Assembly: GCF_014636095.1 (NCBI RefSeq)
Contig: NZ_BMDV01000001.1
Span: forward strand, 124,001 to 188,000
DNA length: 64,000 nucleotides
From: Acinetobacter modestus
GTDB taxonomy: Bacteria > Pseudomonadota > Gammaproteobacteria > Pseudomonadales > Moraxellaceae
Reading direction: 5' to 3'
Position numbers and translations under genes: made by a program. Positions 54,892-64,000 of this stretch are shown in pieces; position 1 is the first letter of the stretch; each line of letters begins with the position of its first letter. The notes beneath the pieces were generated by a model. It had not been told where the DNA came from and made no database searches. It saw nothing but the letters and a program-made list of their open reading frames with translations.

Positions 54892-55779
54892 TTAGTTAGG
54901 TAAACAAATATTTAAAATTCCATCCAACTCATCCAATGAGTGATAATGAATGACCATTTTTCCTTTACCTTTTTGGTTATGGTCAATTTTCACATTTGCT
55001 CCAAAACGTTCCGATAGTTTCTGAGTCAATTGTTCAATATCAGGAGAAACCTGCACCTTTTCCTTTTCAGGCTTTGGTTCACTCCACTCACGTACTAACT
55101 GTTCAGTCTGACGCACTGACAATGCTTTTTCAATTACGATTTTAGCAACATCCATTTGCTCTTTTGCTTTTAGGGTCAGAATGGCGCGAGCATGTCCCAT
55201 ATCAAGTTGACCTTGTTGCATTAAGTCTTTAATTGGATCAGCCAAACTTAATAACCGCAATAAGTTACTCACCGTAGTACGAGCCTTACCTACTGTATCC
55301 GCGATTTCTTGATGACTTAAACCAAATTCATCATGGAAACGCTGTAAAGCTACAGCTTGATCAATTGGATTGAGATCTTGTCGCTGAATGTTTTCAATTA
55401 ACGCCAATGCAATTGCGACTTGGTCATTTAAGTCACGTACAATTGCCGGAATTTCAGTCAAACCTGCTAATTGGGCAGCACGCCAACGACGCTCACCCGC
55501 AATAATTTCGTAGGGGTGTTGTTCATCATCCACTGGACGAATCACAATCGGTTGCATTACGCCATGCTTCTCAATCGATGAAGCAAGTTCTTGTAAATCT
55601 TGTTCCTGAATAAAACGGCGTGGCTGATATTCGCCACGTTTCAGTAAATTGACATCAATTTGCTTGAGTTGACCATGATCCAAAGCCTGTGCTTCAAGTT
55701 GCAATTTCTCTTTTTGAATTGAACCCAATAGTGCATCTAAACCACGACCTTTAGCCAATCCGCGTTTTTTGATGCTCAT
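54892..55779 (-). CDS. parB: Chromosome-partitioning protein ParB
   Basis: A 295-residue ParB: N-terminal KRGLAKGRGLDALLG, the CTPase/arm region with GEYQPRRFIQ and GERRWRAAQLAGL (GxRRxxA), HTH around LSHQEIADTVGKARTTVSN, and a C-terminal dimer domain. It overlaps parA by four bases. No intact TGTTTCACGTGAAACA-type parS was seen nearby. Confidence 0.96.
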   Translation of the reverse strand: MSIKKRGLAKGRGLDALLGSIQKEKLQLEAQALDHGQLKQIDVNLLKRGEYQPRRFIQEQDLQELASSIEKHGVMQPIVIRPVDDEQHPYEIIAGERRWRAAQLAGLTEIPAIVRDLNDQVAIALALIENIQRQDLNPIDQAVALQRFHDEFGLSHQEIADTVGKARTTVSNLLRLLSLADPIKDLMQQGQLDMGHARAILTLKAKEQMDVAKIVIEKALSVRQTEQLVREWSEPKPEKEKVQVSPDIEQLTQKLSERFGANVKIDHNQKGKGKMVIHYHSLDELDGILNICLPN

Positions 55780-56558
55780 ACAGCACTTCCTTTTTTCACT
55801 TTACTTTTCTTCAATATTTCTGCAGCTAAATTCAAATATGCAACTGCACCTTTTGAGCTTTTTTCGAAATAAATCACTGGTAAGCCATGTGCTGGCGCTT
55901 CAGCCAAGCGAATATTCCGAGGGATCACCGTTTCGTATAACTTTTTACCAAAATATTGCTCTAACTCAGCAGACACATCACGGGTTAAAGCATTACGAGC
56001 ATCATACATCGTACGTAACACCCCTACAATTTCCAAGTTTGGATTCAGGGCTTTTTGTATACGATCAATTGTTTGTGTCAAATCTGCCAAACCTTCCAAA
56101 GCATAATATTCACACTGCATCGGAATAATTACACCATTGACCGCAGCCAAAGCATTCACAGTAATCAAACTTAGGCTTGGTGCACAATCTACAATAATAT
56201 AATCAAATGCTGAATCTACTTCTTGTAACGCATTTTTGAGAATAAACTCTCGCCCTTCTTGCTCGGCAATTGCTAGCTCAACGCCAGCAAGTTCACGATT
56301 TGCACCTAAAACTTTATAACCAACCTCAGCTTTCTGAATTGCTGTTTCAATTGGCACTTCTCCAAGTAAAACATCCGTAATTGAATACAGAAGATCATTC
56401 TTCTGAACGCCAGACCCCATAGTGGCATTACCCTGAGAATCCATATCAACCAACAATACGCGTTTTTTCAAGATTGCTAAAGAAGCAGCAAGATTAACAG
56501 CTGTTGTGGTTTTCCCCACGCCACCTTTTTGGTTTGCAATTGCAATAATTTGAGCCAT
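55776..56558 (-). CDS. parA: Chromosome-partitioning ATPase ParA
   Basis: A 260-residue deviant Walker ATPase: ANQKGGVGKTTTAVNLA and VDCAPSL, plus VLLVDMDSQGNAT. It works with ParB to segregate the origin. The order rsmG-parA-parB is that of many bacteria. Confidence 0.97.
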   Translation of the reverse strand: MAQIIAIANQKGGVGKTTTAVNLAASLAILKKRVLLVDMDSQGNATMGSGVQKNDLLYSITDVLLGEVPIETAIQKAEVGYKVLGANRELAGVELAIAEQEGREFILKNALQEVDSAFDYIIVDCAPSLSLITVNALAAVNGVIIPMQCEYYALEGLADLTQTIDRIQKALNPNLEIVGVLRTMYDARNALTRDVSAELEQYFGKKLYETVIPRNIRLAEAPAHGLPVIYFEKSSKGAVAYLNLAAEILKKSKVKKGSAV

Positions 56559-56575
56559 GATTACCCTTAGTATTT

Positions 56576-57211
56576 TTATTGAATTCGTTGAAGTAAAAGT
56601 AAATGACGTTGTTCATCTAGTCGAGGCACACGCAACTCAATCACTTTGCATGAATACTGTTCTTTGATCTGTTCCATTTCATCAGTTGGAACCAAACCTT
56701 TCATTGCCGCAATAATACTACCCTCATGCATATAGGGTTGCGCTGCATCTACAAAATCAGTTAATGATGCAAATGCACGACTAGTAATCACATCGAATTG
56801 ACCTAGTTCATCAATACTGTCTTCATTTTCTACACGTGTTTGAACTGCAATTACATTATCTAATTTTAAATCGGCAATAAATTGCTTGAGAAAACGAATT
56901 TTTTTTCCATTTGAATCTAATAATACACACGAGCGCTGTGGTTGACATAATGCAATGATCATGCCCGGCATTCCACCACCCGTGCCAACATCTAATAAAC
57001 GTCCTTGTGGCAAATCATTTAAAATACTTAAGCTATCTAATAAATGTTTAACCAGCATTTCTTTCGGATCACGAATTGCTGTCAGGTTATATGCTTTATT
57101 CCATAGCACGAGAGCATCTTGATATTTCAATAAGAGTGTTAGCGCTTCCTCACTTAGGTTTAAACCTAACGCTTGACTACCTTGCTTTAATTCTTGAAAA
57201 AAAGGATGCAT
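56576..57211 (-). CDS. rsmG: 16S rRNA (guanine527-N7)-methyltransferase RsmG
   Basis: Methylates G527 of 16S rRNA. LLDVGTGGGMPGMIIAL is the SAM motif and VITSRAFASLTDF is typical of RsmG (GidB). Loss gives low-level streptomycin resistance in other bacteria. I start at ATG 57211 (MHPFFQELKQGSQ); the longer frame to 57265 lacks family similarity. mnmG is not next to it. Confidence 0.94.
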   Translation of the reverse strand: MHPFFQELKQGSQALGLNLSEEALTLLLKYQDALVLWNKAYNLTAIRDPKEMLVKHLLDSLSILNDLPQGRLLDVGTGGGMPGMIIALCQPQRSCVLLDSNGKKIRFLKQFIADLKLDNVIAVQTRVENEDSIDELGQFDVITSRAFASLTDFVDAAQPYMHEGSIIAAMKGLVPTDEMEQIKEQYSCKVIELRVPRLDEQRHLLLLQRIQ

Positions 57212-57387
57212 AACAGTGCGACATCTCGATAAACTTGCCGTGCAGTATACCGATTTCTGATGCAAGGCACAGTAGGACTTGTTGAACGATTATGCAGTTA
57301 AACATTTTCAAACATGATAAACTGCACAATCTATTCAGTTTTTTGTCTTTCCTTAGACAAATTTAAGGTAAATAAGACAATAACCTA

Positions 57388-58077
57388 TTACGAAAACTTA
57401 TTTTGCTTAATTTGTTGATCTAGCTGCTCCAAACGTTCAGGTGTGCCAACATCCACCCAAATTCCTTGTAATTTTTCAGCTGACACTTGTTGTTGTTGCA
57501 TCGCTTGCTTTAACAATGGCGCTAGAGGTCTTTTACCATTTTCCAAACCATTAAACATCTGCGGGGCTAATACTGCAACACCACTATAAGTTAAGGCTTC
57601 ACCTATTTGTTCTTGCTCAAAAGTATGGGCCAAATTATTAGACAAGATAAAATCACCTTTCTGGTGCTGAGGTGGATTTTCAACCAACACTAAGTGTGCT
57701 TGCTTATCGCCCAAATGGACATTTAACAATGACGAAAAATCCATCGTGGTCCAAACATCACCATTCACCAAAATAAAAGGTTCATCACCCAGTAACGGTA
57801 AAGCATTGATAATACCACCTGCGGTTTCAAGCCCTTCTCCTTCATGAGACCACAAAATCGTCACACCGAATTTAGAGCCATCCCCTAAAGTAGTTGCCAG
57901 TTTTTCACCCAACCAAGCGGTATTAATAACAATCTCTGTAACACCAATCTTTTGCAACTTTTCAATATGCCAAACAATTAGTGGTTTACCACCCACTTCA
58001 AGCAAAGGTTTTGGTGTATGTAAGGTTAGAGGACGCATGCGATTCCCTAGCCCTGCAGCAAGAATCATCGCTTTCAT
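57388..58077 (-). CDS. murU: MurNAc-1-phosphate uridylyltransferase
   Basis: A 229-residue nucleotidyltransferase: N-terminal KAMILAAGLGNRMRPLT and LVNGDVW. With the neighbouring kinase it forms the AmgK-MurU salvage pathway that recycles MurNAc to UDP-MurNAc and lets cells bypass fosfomycin-blocked synthesis. A mannose-1-phosphate guanylyltransferase cannot be excluded by motif alone, but the context supports MurU. It starts one base into the end of amgK. Confidence 0.87.
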   Translation of the reverse strand: MKAMILAAGLGNRMRPLTLHTPKPLLEVGGKPLIVWHIEKLQKIGVTEIVINTAWLGEKLATTLGDGSKFGVTILWSHEGEGLETAGGIINALPLLGDEPFILVNGDVWTTMDFSSLLNVHLGDKQAHLVLVENPPQHQKGDFILSNNLAHTFEQEQIGEALTYSGVAVLAPQMFNGLENGKRPLAPLLKQAMQQQQVSAEKLQGIWVDVGTPERLEQLDQQIKQNKFS

Positions 58078-59090
58078 TATGCTGCAACCTCATAATCGCC
58101 ATATTTTGCAGTAAATTTAGGCATGACCACGTCACGCATAAATAACATAAAGCCATTCAATTCATTATAACCTTGGCTTTCTTCAAGCAAATACCACATT
58201 ACTCGTGGTAAATCTTTTAAATACCCAGATTTACCATCGCGCTCAAACAGACGAACAAATATACCTAGAATTTTGAGATGGCGTTGAATTGCCATCAAAT
58301 CTGCATCTCGCTTGAATTGCTCGAAACTACGGTTTTCTTTCGCTACAGCTGGTAATAAGTTATAGAACACCTCAAACCATTCGTAGACACGCTCAGCATT
58401 CCACTGTACATAAGCATCACGTGTAATCGAGATCAGATCATAGGTATCTGCACCAATAACTGCATCTTGGAAGTCGATCACTCCTAATGCTTGCTCATTC
58501 TCGATTTTCATCAAATTACGGCTGTGAAAATCACGATGTACAATCACTTGTGGCTGATGCGTCGCCTCAACAGCTAAAAAGTCAAAAGCTTGTTCAATTG
58601 TTTCTAACTGCTGCTCTGTAGGCTGAATATCTAATGAAGGCAACATCCACTCTGTCAACAAACGCATCTCTGTCATTAATTTTTCATAAGAGTATGCGGG
58701 TAGTTGTTCAAGACCGTCGATTTGTTGTAATTCAATCAACTGTTCAAAGCTTTGTGCATAGTATTGGTCAACAGTTTCATCTGTTAATAACGTTGAAAGC
58801 ACAACATCACCAAAATCTTCCAATAGTAACAACCCCAAAGTCAGGTCTTTAGCAACGATATGCGGAACACGCACACCATTTTTGTCAAAAAACTCATCAA
58901 TACTTACAAATGGTGCACAATCTTCTTTTTCAGGTGGTGCATCCATCAGCATATATGTTTTGTTTTGTAACTTAATTCGCGCATAACGGCGAAAGCTTGC
59001 ATCTCCAGCCAAATAATTGATCTCGAATTGATCAGATTGGAGAGTGGCTTGGAGCCAAGTTTGTATCAATTGTTCACGTTGTGTATTCAT
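58077..59090 (-). CDS. amgK: N-acetylmuramate/N-acetylglucosamine kinase AmgK
   Basis: A 337-residue aminoglycoside phosphotransferase-fold kinase. The catalytic loop VIHRDFHSRNLM and the metal motif IDFQDAVIGADTYDL are in place. In pseudomonads, AmgK phosphorylates MurNAc at the anomeric carbon for MurU. ATG at 59090 is preferred over the TTG at 59096. It is divergent from lptD with about 118 bp between, a shared promoter region. Confidence 0.88.
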   Translation of the reverse strand: MNTQREQLIQTWLQATLQSDQFEINYLAGDASFRRYARIKLQNKTYMLMDAPPEKEDCAPFVSIDEFFDKNGVRVPHIVAKDLTLGLLLLEDFGDVVLSTLLTDETVDQYYAQSFEQLIELQQIDGLEQLPAYSYEKLMTEMRLLTEWMLPSLDIQPTEQQLETIEQAFDFLAVEATHQPQVIVHRDFHSRNLMKIENEQALGVIDFQDAVIGADTYDLISITRDAYVQWNAERVYEWFEVFYNLLPAVAKENRSFEQFKRDADLMAIQRHLKILGIFVRLFERDGKSGYLKDLPRVMWYLLEESQGYNELNGFMLFMRDVVMPKFTAKYGDYEVAA

Positions 59091-59208
59091 TTGCAATAAA
59101 ATCTAAAACTAGCTGAGATTTTGAAAGCTTAAGTGTAGCCACTTATCAACTTTTTCTCTATGATGCGACAATAATTAATTGTGAATTAGCGTACTGGTTA
59201 ATGAGACA

Positions 59209-61674
59209 ATGAAACATCAGTTTAAATTTAATCCTTTAGCAACAGCTATTTTGACACTCTTGTGTGGCGGCTCGATCCAATCAGGTTTCGCAGCTCCAGC
59301 TGATGCTGTCTCTACGCTTGACAATAAACAGCTGAAAGCCACTATCCAAAAAAACCAAGATCAAGACAGTTATCCTGGTGAAAAATTTTTTCAGCAATAT
59401 TATGTCGACAAATCTGCACCAGAAGCACAATTACGAGACAATCGTTATTTAAGCTCTTCTTTTTGTCAGGGAACATGGGTCACACCAATTAATCCCGAAA
59501 CAAAGGCAAGTAATTCCAACACAACGACATCAGTGATTACCGCTGATTATGGGCATTACAACCCAACTGGCGATTCTGTTCTACAAGGCAATGTCGTGAT
59601 TGATCAAGAAGGTCGCACAATTCGTGCAGATCAAGTTACGATTGACTCAACCCAGACGCACGCCTCCGCCCAAGGTCGAGTACAGCTTGCTCAATCAGGT
59701 CTACTCACTCAGAGTGACGCAATAAATTATAATTTAAAAACTCAAACAGGTGATTTGAACAATAGTTTTTATATTTCTGAACAGCAACATGCCCACGGAC
59801 ATGCAACCCAGATTAAACGACAGAATGAAAATTTAGTTGTATTAAAAGATGCAAGTTATACCGCTTGCCCTCCTGAACAAAAACCGGCTTGGAAAATCCA
59901 AGCTAAACAAATTGAACTTGACCAAGCAACTGGTCGTGGCGTAACTCGCGGAACAAAACTGTATGTAAAAGACGTGCCTGTTTTAGCCGTGCCATATTTC
60001 AATTTTCCAATTGATGACCGTCGTACCACTGGTTTATTAAGTCCAAATTTTGGTTATAGTAACGAAGGTGGCGTCCAACTGACGGCACCCGTATACCTTA
60101 ATCTTGCACCAAATTATGATCTTACACTCACACCAAGTTATATGAGCAAACGCGGCGCAAAATTAGATGCCGAATTCCGTTATATGACTGAAAATTTTGG
60201 TTCTGGACGTATTTGGGGTGGATATTTACCAAACGACAACCATTACGAAGATAAAGATCGAAGTGATTTGCATTTTCTTCATGATTGGAAAATCAATAAC
60301 CAATGGTCAACCAACCTAGAGTACAACTACGCTTCCGATAAAGATTACTTCGCAGACTTCAATAACAACCCAAACACGCGAACAGATCTTAACTTACGTC
60401 GCGCATGGGAACTTAATTATCGCAATGGTATTCCTGGACTTAAGGCCCAATTAAAGGTTGAAGACTTTCAAACGCTAGATCAAAGTATCAAAGATGCAGA
60501 TAAGCCTTATGCACGACTTCCACAGTTTTTATTAAATTATGTAGGCGGGAATCCTCAAGGCTTTCAGTATGAGTTTAATAATGACACTGCTTATTTTAAG
60601 AAATCAATCACTGATGGCTCTGCGTTAGAATCAAGTGGTACACGTATTTATAACCAATTTGCCGTTCGCTATAACTACCTGACCCCATCTTGGTTTTATG
60701 CTATTCCAGAAATATCTGTCAGAAGCATTAATACTTTTTATGATCAAGATTCTAAAGAAGGTCGCGGTCTTTCTATATCGGATGATTTAGAAAAATCCGT
60801 TGCGGTACCTCAATTTAGTTTTGCAACAGGCGTTACTTTTGAAAAAGAAGGTAAATATTTGCAGAGTATCTCACCTCGTGCGTTTTATGCCTATTCTCCT
60901 TATAAAAAACAAGATGATCATCCTAACTTTGATTCCACTACGGCATCAATTAATTACGATCAACTTTTTAACCCTTATCGATTTTATGGACACGACCGCT
61001 TAGATGACAATAACTTCTTGTCACTTGGTGTTACTTATAGTCTATTAGATACAGAGGGCTTAGAACGTATTAAAGCAAGTATTGGGCAAAGCTATTATTT
61101 TAGTGATCGGCGTGTAACATTAAATCAACAACCAGATGAGTTCGATACACAACGCCGTACTGGTCCAATTGTAAGTGTTTCAAGTCAATTAAATCAAAAC
61201 TTTACCATAGCTGCAAATTCTGCGTGGATGTCAAATGGCGACAATGCTCAACGTGATTTTCAAGCCTACTATGCTGGAGAAAAAGGCAACTTATACAATG
61301 TAGGTTATTTCTATCGCAACAATATTCCAGATCGTCAAAGTTCATACGACCAAGCTGTTGCATCGTTTATACAACCAATAAAAGATAATTGGCGTATTAT
61401 GGGTCATGCTCAATACGACTTAGATAATAGTTTAATGCGAGAATACTTACTTGGTGTGAATTATGAATCTTGTTGTTGGGCAATTTCAGTTTATGGCAGA
61501 TCCTACTACAATGATTTAGATGATCCAAACTCACCAGATGTTCATAGAAAACGTGCTGTTATGGCTGAGGTAACACTTAAAGGTTTAGGTGCACTCAACA
61601 ATAAGCTCGCCTCTCTTCTTGAAAATAGAGTTTTAGGTTTCAACAAAATTAATCAATCTTGGACACAACGTTAA
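59209..61674 (+). CDS. lptD: LPS assembly protein LptD
   Basis: LptD is the outer-membrane barrel that, with LptE, inserts LPS/LOS. The 821 residues start with a signal peptide (ending near SGFAAPADA), then an OstA-like domain and the C-terminal barrel. Cysteines in SSFCQGTW, TACPPE and the pair ESCCWA are arranged like the disulfide-forming cysteines of E. coli LptD. Start ATG at 59209. surA begins at its last base. Confidence 0.95.
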   Translation: MKHQFKFNPLATAILTLLCGGSIQSGFAAPADAVSTLDNKQLKATIQKNQDQDSYPGEKFFQQYYVDKSAPEAQLRDNRYLSSSFCQGTWVTPINPETKASNSNTTTSVITADYGHYNPTGDSVLQGNVVIDQEGRTIRADQVTIDSTQTHASAQGRVQLAQSGLLTQSDAINYNLKTQTGDLNNSFYISEQQHAHGHATQIKRQNENLVVLKDASYTACPPEQKPAWKIQAKQIELDQATGRGVTRGTKLYVKDVPVLAVPYFNFPIDDRRTTGLLSPNFGYSNEGGVQLTAPVYLNLAPNYDLTLTPSYMSKRGAKLDAEFRYMTENFGSGRIWGGYLPNDNHYEDKDRSDLHFLHDWKINNQWSTNLEYNYASDKDYFADFNNNPNTRTDLNLRRAWELNYRNGIPGLKAQLKVEDFQTLDQSIKDADKPYARLPQFLLNYVGGNPQGFQYEFNNDTAYFKKSITDGSALESSGTRIYNQFAVRYNYLTPSWFYAIPEISVRSINTFYDQDSKEGRGLSISDDLEKSVAVPQFSFATGVTFEKEGKYLQSISPRAFYAYSPYKKQDDHPNFDSTTASINYDQLFNPYRFYGHDRLDDNNFLSLGVTYSLLDTEGLERIKASIGQSYYFSDRRVTLNQQPDEFDTQRRTGPIVSVSSQLNQNFTIAANSAWMSNGDNAQRDFQAYYAGEKGNLYNVGYFYRNNIPDRQSSYDQAVASFIQPIKDNWRIMGHAQYDLDNSLMREYLLGVNYESCCWAISVYGRSYYNDLDDPNSPDVHRKRAVMAEVTLKGLGALNNKLASLLENRVLGFNKINQSWTQR

Positions 61675-62984
61675 TGAAGATAAAATCTTTCCAACATATC
61701 TTTAAAGCGACTGTTCTCGCTACACTTATTTCTTCATCAATGCAAAGCTTTGCGCAACCTACGGATGAGGTTGTTGCAATAGTTGATAGTAGTGTCATTC
61801 TTAAAAGTGATTTAGAACAAGGGATTGCAGAAACAGAACATCAGTTAAAAGCACAAAATAAAACTGTGCCACCCCAACAGTATTTACAAATGCAAGTACT
61901 TGATCAGCTCATTATCCGTCAGGCCCAATTAGAACAGGTCAAACGTTTTGGCATCAAAGCTGATGAAAAAAGTTTAAATGCTGCTGTCTTAAAAATTGCA
62001 AATCAATCAGGTGCTAATACACTAGAAGCATTCCAACAAAAATTGGATGCCATTGCACCGGATACTTATGAAAATTTACGTAATAGGATCGCGGAAGATT
62101 TAGCAATTGGTCGCTTACGCCAACAACAAGTCATGTCTCGTATTAAAATCAGTGATCATGATGTTGAAAACTTTTTAAATTCACCAGAAGGCCAAGCTGC
62201 ACTTGGCACACAAGTCCATGTGATTCACATGCGCATTTCTGGTGAAAATAGCGAAGAAGTTAAAAAAGTTGCACAAGAAGTCAAACAAGCACTTGCGACT
62301 AGTGATGATCCTAAAGCGATTAGTACCAAACTTGCAACCAGTGCAATCAAGGTTGATGGTGCTGATATGGGATTCAGAGCACTATCAGACATTCCTACTG
62401 AACTTGCAGCACGCATAACACCATTACAGACTGGTCAGACCACAGAACTGATCAATGTCCGCGATGGCGTTCATGTTTTAAAACTTTTAGAACGTAAACA
62501 AAATGATCAAAAAGCACTTGTATCACAATATAAAACTCGACATATTTTGATTCAACCATCTGAAGTTGTCAGCTTAGATCGTGCGAAACAAATGATTGAT
62601 AGTCTTTATAATCGTGCGAAGGCAGGCGAAGATTTTGCAACCCTCGCTGCAACCTATTCAAATGATACTGGTTCAGCACGTGATGGTGGCAGTTTAGGAT
62701 GGGTAAATCCTGGTGTTATGGTGCCTGAGTTTGAACAAGTCATGAAAGAAACACCAGTTGGGCAAATCAGTAAGCCTTTCCAGAGTCAATTTGGTTGGCA
62801 CATTTTACAAGTGACTGATACTCGCCAACAAGATATGACCAAAGAAGTGCAAGAACGTATGGCTCGTCAAATTTTAGGTGAGCGTTTGTTTGATACCGAG
62901 GTAGATGGTTGGATGCGTGAACTTCGGGCTAATGCTTATGTTGAAATTAAGGATGCAAATCTAGACACGAAAGCACCGAAATAA
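61674..62984 (+). CDS. surA: Periplasmic chaperone/peptidyl-prolyl isomerase SurA
   Basis: SurA escorts outer-membrane proteins through the periplasm. The 436-residue product has a signal peptide (MKIKSFQHIFKATV to SFAQ), an N-terminal chaperone domain, and two parvulin domains, the second containing TRHILIQPSEV and ARDGGSLGWVNPGVM. ATG at 61674 overlaps the lptD stop by one base (TAATG), indicating coupling. An inverted-repeat terminator follows. Confidence 0.95.
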   Translation: MKIKSFQHIFKATVLATLISSSMQSFAQPTDEVVAIVDSSVILKSDLEQGIAETEHQLKAQNKTVPPQQYLQMQVLDQLIIRQAQLEQVKRFGIKADEKSLNAAVLKIANQSGANTLEAFQQKLDAIAPDTYENLRNRIAEDLAIGRLRQQQVMSRIKISDHDVENFLNSPEGQAALGTQVHVIHMRISGENSEEVKKVAQEVKQALATSDDPKAISTKLATSAIKVDGADMGFRALSDIPTELAARITPLQTGQTTELINVRDGVHVLKLLERKQNDQKALVSQYKTRHILIQPSEVVSLDRAKQMIDSLYNRAKAGEDFATLAATYSNDTGSARDGGSLGWVNPGVMVPEFEQVMKETPVGQISKPFQSQFGWHILQVTDTRQQDMTKEVQERMARQILGERLFDTEVDGWMRELRANAYVEIKDANLDTKAPK

Positions 62985-62992
62985 TCCAAGTT

Positions 62993-63024
62993 AAAACTGC
63001 CGGCGATCGCCAGCAGTTTTATTT
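62993..63024 (+). terminator. Terminator of surA
   Basis: 8-bp stem AAAACTGC / GCAGTTTT enclosing GGCG / CGCC, followed by TTATTTT. Confidence 0.85.
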
Positions 63025-63040
63025 TAAATATATTCAAAAT

Positions 63041-63068
63041 AAAAATAGCGGCAATTGCCGCTATTTTT
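63041..63068 (-). terminator. Terminator of the aldolase gene
   Basis: A perfect 28-bp palindrome, arms AAAAATAGCGGCAA and TTGCCGCTATTTTT, with T-runs on both strands; it lies 16 bp after the minus-strand stop. Confidence 0.88.
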
Positions 63069-63083
63069 TAGATTACAAATCAA

Positions 63084-64000
63084 TTATTTGTAACGATCAA
63101 CCATTTTCTCTAAAGAAATTGGGCGGATCTTATCTGCATTACCTGATGTACCGAATGAATTATAACGATCTACACAAATTTGCTTCATCGCTTCAACTGT
63201 TTCACCAAAGAATTTGCGCGGATCAAATTCGCTTGGTTTTTCAGCCATCATACGACGCATCGCACCTGTAGATGCCAAACGTAAATCGGTATCAATATTA
63301 ATCTTACGTACGCCATGTTTGATTGCTTCCACGAGCTGCTCAACAGGAACACCATAAGTTTCCTTAATATCACCACCATACTGGTTTATCACAGCCAACC
63401 ACTCTTGTGGTACAGAGCTTGAACCATGCATTACAAGATGCGTATTTGGTAACGCAGCATGAATTTCTTTAATACGATCAATTGCCAAGATATCGCCTGT
63501 AGGTGGACGAGTAAACTTGTACGCACCATGTGAAGTACCAACAGCAATTGCCAAAGCATCTACATTCGTATCAGCGACAAATTGAGTTGCTTCTTCAACA
63601 GAAGTGAGTAATTGAGAATGATCCAGCACACCTTCAGCACCAACACCATCTTCTTCACCAGCCATACCAGTTTCAAGGCTACCTAGGCAACCAATCTCAC
63701 CTTCAACTGAAACACCACACGCATGCGCCATTGCGACAACACGACGAGTAACATCAACATTATAGTCATATGATGTTGGAGTCTTACCATCAGCACCCAA
63801 TGAACCATCCATCATCACTGAGCTAAAGCCCAATTGAATTGAACGCTGACAAACATCAGGACTCGTCCCGTGATCTTGGTGCATTACCACAGGAATATGT
63901 GGCCATTCTTCAATAGCTGCCAAAATCAAATGACGTAAGAAAGGTGCACCTGCATATTTACGTGCACCTGCCGAAGCTTGCACAATAACAGGTGAATTCG
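63084..64000 (-). CDS. fba: Class II fructose-bisphosphate aldolase (5' end outside window)
   Basis: The frame runs into the right edge with no start, so the N-terminus is missing; about 305 residues are visible. Class II landmarks are [14 protein letters not shown] (metal His), [24 protein letters not shown] and [10 protein letters not shown] (second metal His). The enzyme interconverts fructose 1,6-bisphosphate with triose phosphates, using zinc; in Acinetobacter, gluconeogenesis is its likely main role. A perfect-palindrome terminator follows. Confidence 0.95.
   Translation of the reverse strand, partial: NSPVIVQASAGARKYAGAPFLRHLILAAIEEWPHIPVVMHQDHGTSPDVCQRSIQLGFSSVMMDGSLGADGKTPTSYDYNVDVTRRVVAMAHACGVSVEGEIGCLGSLETGMAGEEDGVGAEGVLDHSQLLTSVEEATQFVADTNVDALAIAVGTSHGAYKFTRPPTGDILAIDRIKEIHAALPNTHLVMHGSSSVPQEWLAVINQYGGDIKETYGVPVEQLVEAIKHGVRKINIDTDLRLASTGAMRRMMAEKPSEFDPRKFFGETVEAMKQICVDRYNSFGTSGNADKIRPISLEKMVDRYK

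Noticed and set aside
54841..57400. parS site near parAB
   Set aside because: I looked for TGTTTCACGTGAAACA-like dyads by eye and found none; a motif search of the whole genome is needed.
1..64000. tRNA, rRNA, CRISPR arrays, insertion sequences or prophage genes
   Set aside because: None recognised on either strand; no integrase, transposase or regularly spaced repeats were seen.

Overview
The window looks like a chromosomal segment of a low-GC gammaproteobacterium, most probably Acinetobacter. That is an inference from AT-rich codon use and from family content and gene order: murU-amgK divergent from lptD-surA, a dispersed gspHIJK type II secretion cluster, AmgK/MurU cell-wall salvage, and ExbBD-MsbA-LpxK-KdsB in one run. 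Nearly all of it is housekeeping sequence with dense, ordered genes. I see no prophage, insertion sequence, CRISPR array, rRNA, tRNA or defence island.

Layout. 1-4.6 kb: a truncated C39-like cysteine-peptidase-like gene, outer-membrane phospholipase A (pldA) and a large M16C zinc protease. 4.7-7.7 kb: a four-repeat membrane protein, a PfkB kinase, a Rieske protein and a YqiJ-like membrane protein. 8.2-11.6 kb: a complete cytochrome bd operon (cydP-cydA-cydB-cydX-ybgE) behind a 550-bp AT-rich upstream region with a 19-bp direct repeat. 11.7-22.2 kb: mostly single genes (GNAT, YccT-like, nitroreductase, ftsY, small membrane proteins, CBS protein, argD, grxD, HD hydrolase, LysR regulator, map), many separated by strong hairpin terminators. 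22.5-28.5 kb: brnQ, two small membrane proteins, an alpha/beta hydrolase, a MarR-like regulator behind a 700-bp structured AT-rich intergenic region, a divergent YedK-like SRAP protein and a 2OG-Fe(II) dioxygenase. 28.7-36.8 kb: glcB, zapE, an AraC regulator divergent from a Baeyer-Villiger-type monooxygenase, lysO and pyrF. 36.9-41.5 kb: a possible leader peptide coupled to a haem-oxygenase-like hypothetical protein, then lapA, ihfB, rpsA, cmk and a SRPBCC protein. 41.5-44.5 kb: tadA, an enoyl-CoA hydratase-like hydrolase, ung and a QueD-like gene. 44.6-48.9 kb: gspK-J-I-H, a TetR regulator, tatD and pilZ. 49.3-54.8 kb: holB, kdsB, lpxK, msbA, exbD, exbB. 54.9-57.2 kb: parB, parA, rsmG. 57.4-63.0 kb: murU and amgK divergent from lptD and surA. 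The right edge cuts a class II fructose-bisphosphate aldolase gene.

How the genes work together. A strong theme is envelope biogenesis: KdsB, LpxK, MsbA and LptD act in LPS/LOS synthesis and export, SurA folds outer-membrane proteins, AmgK and MurU salvage MurNAc, PldA clears misplaced phospholipids, and GspHIJK build the type II pseudopilus. A second theme is replication, division and translation: HolB, ParAB, ZapE, Ung, RsmG, TadA, S1, IHF-beta and FtsY.

I did not find a clearly new multi-gene system. The observations most worth following up are non-coding or start-site features: the structured region before the MarR-like gene (26.36-26.63 kb), a 23-codon upstream ORF whose stop overlaps a TTG start (36.94 kb), and a terminator whose T-run abuts the lysO start codon (35.1 kb).
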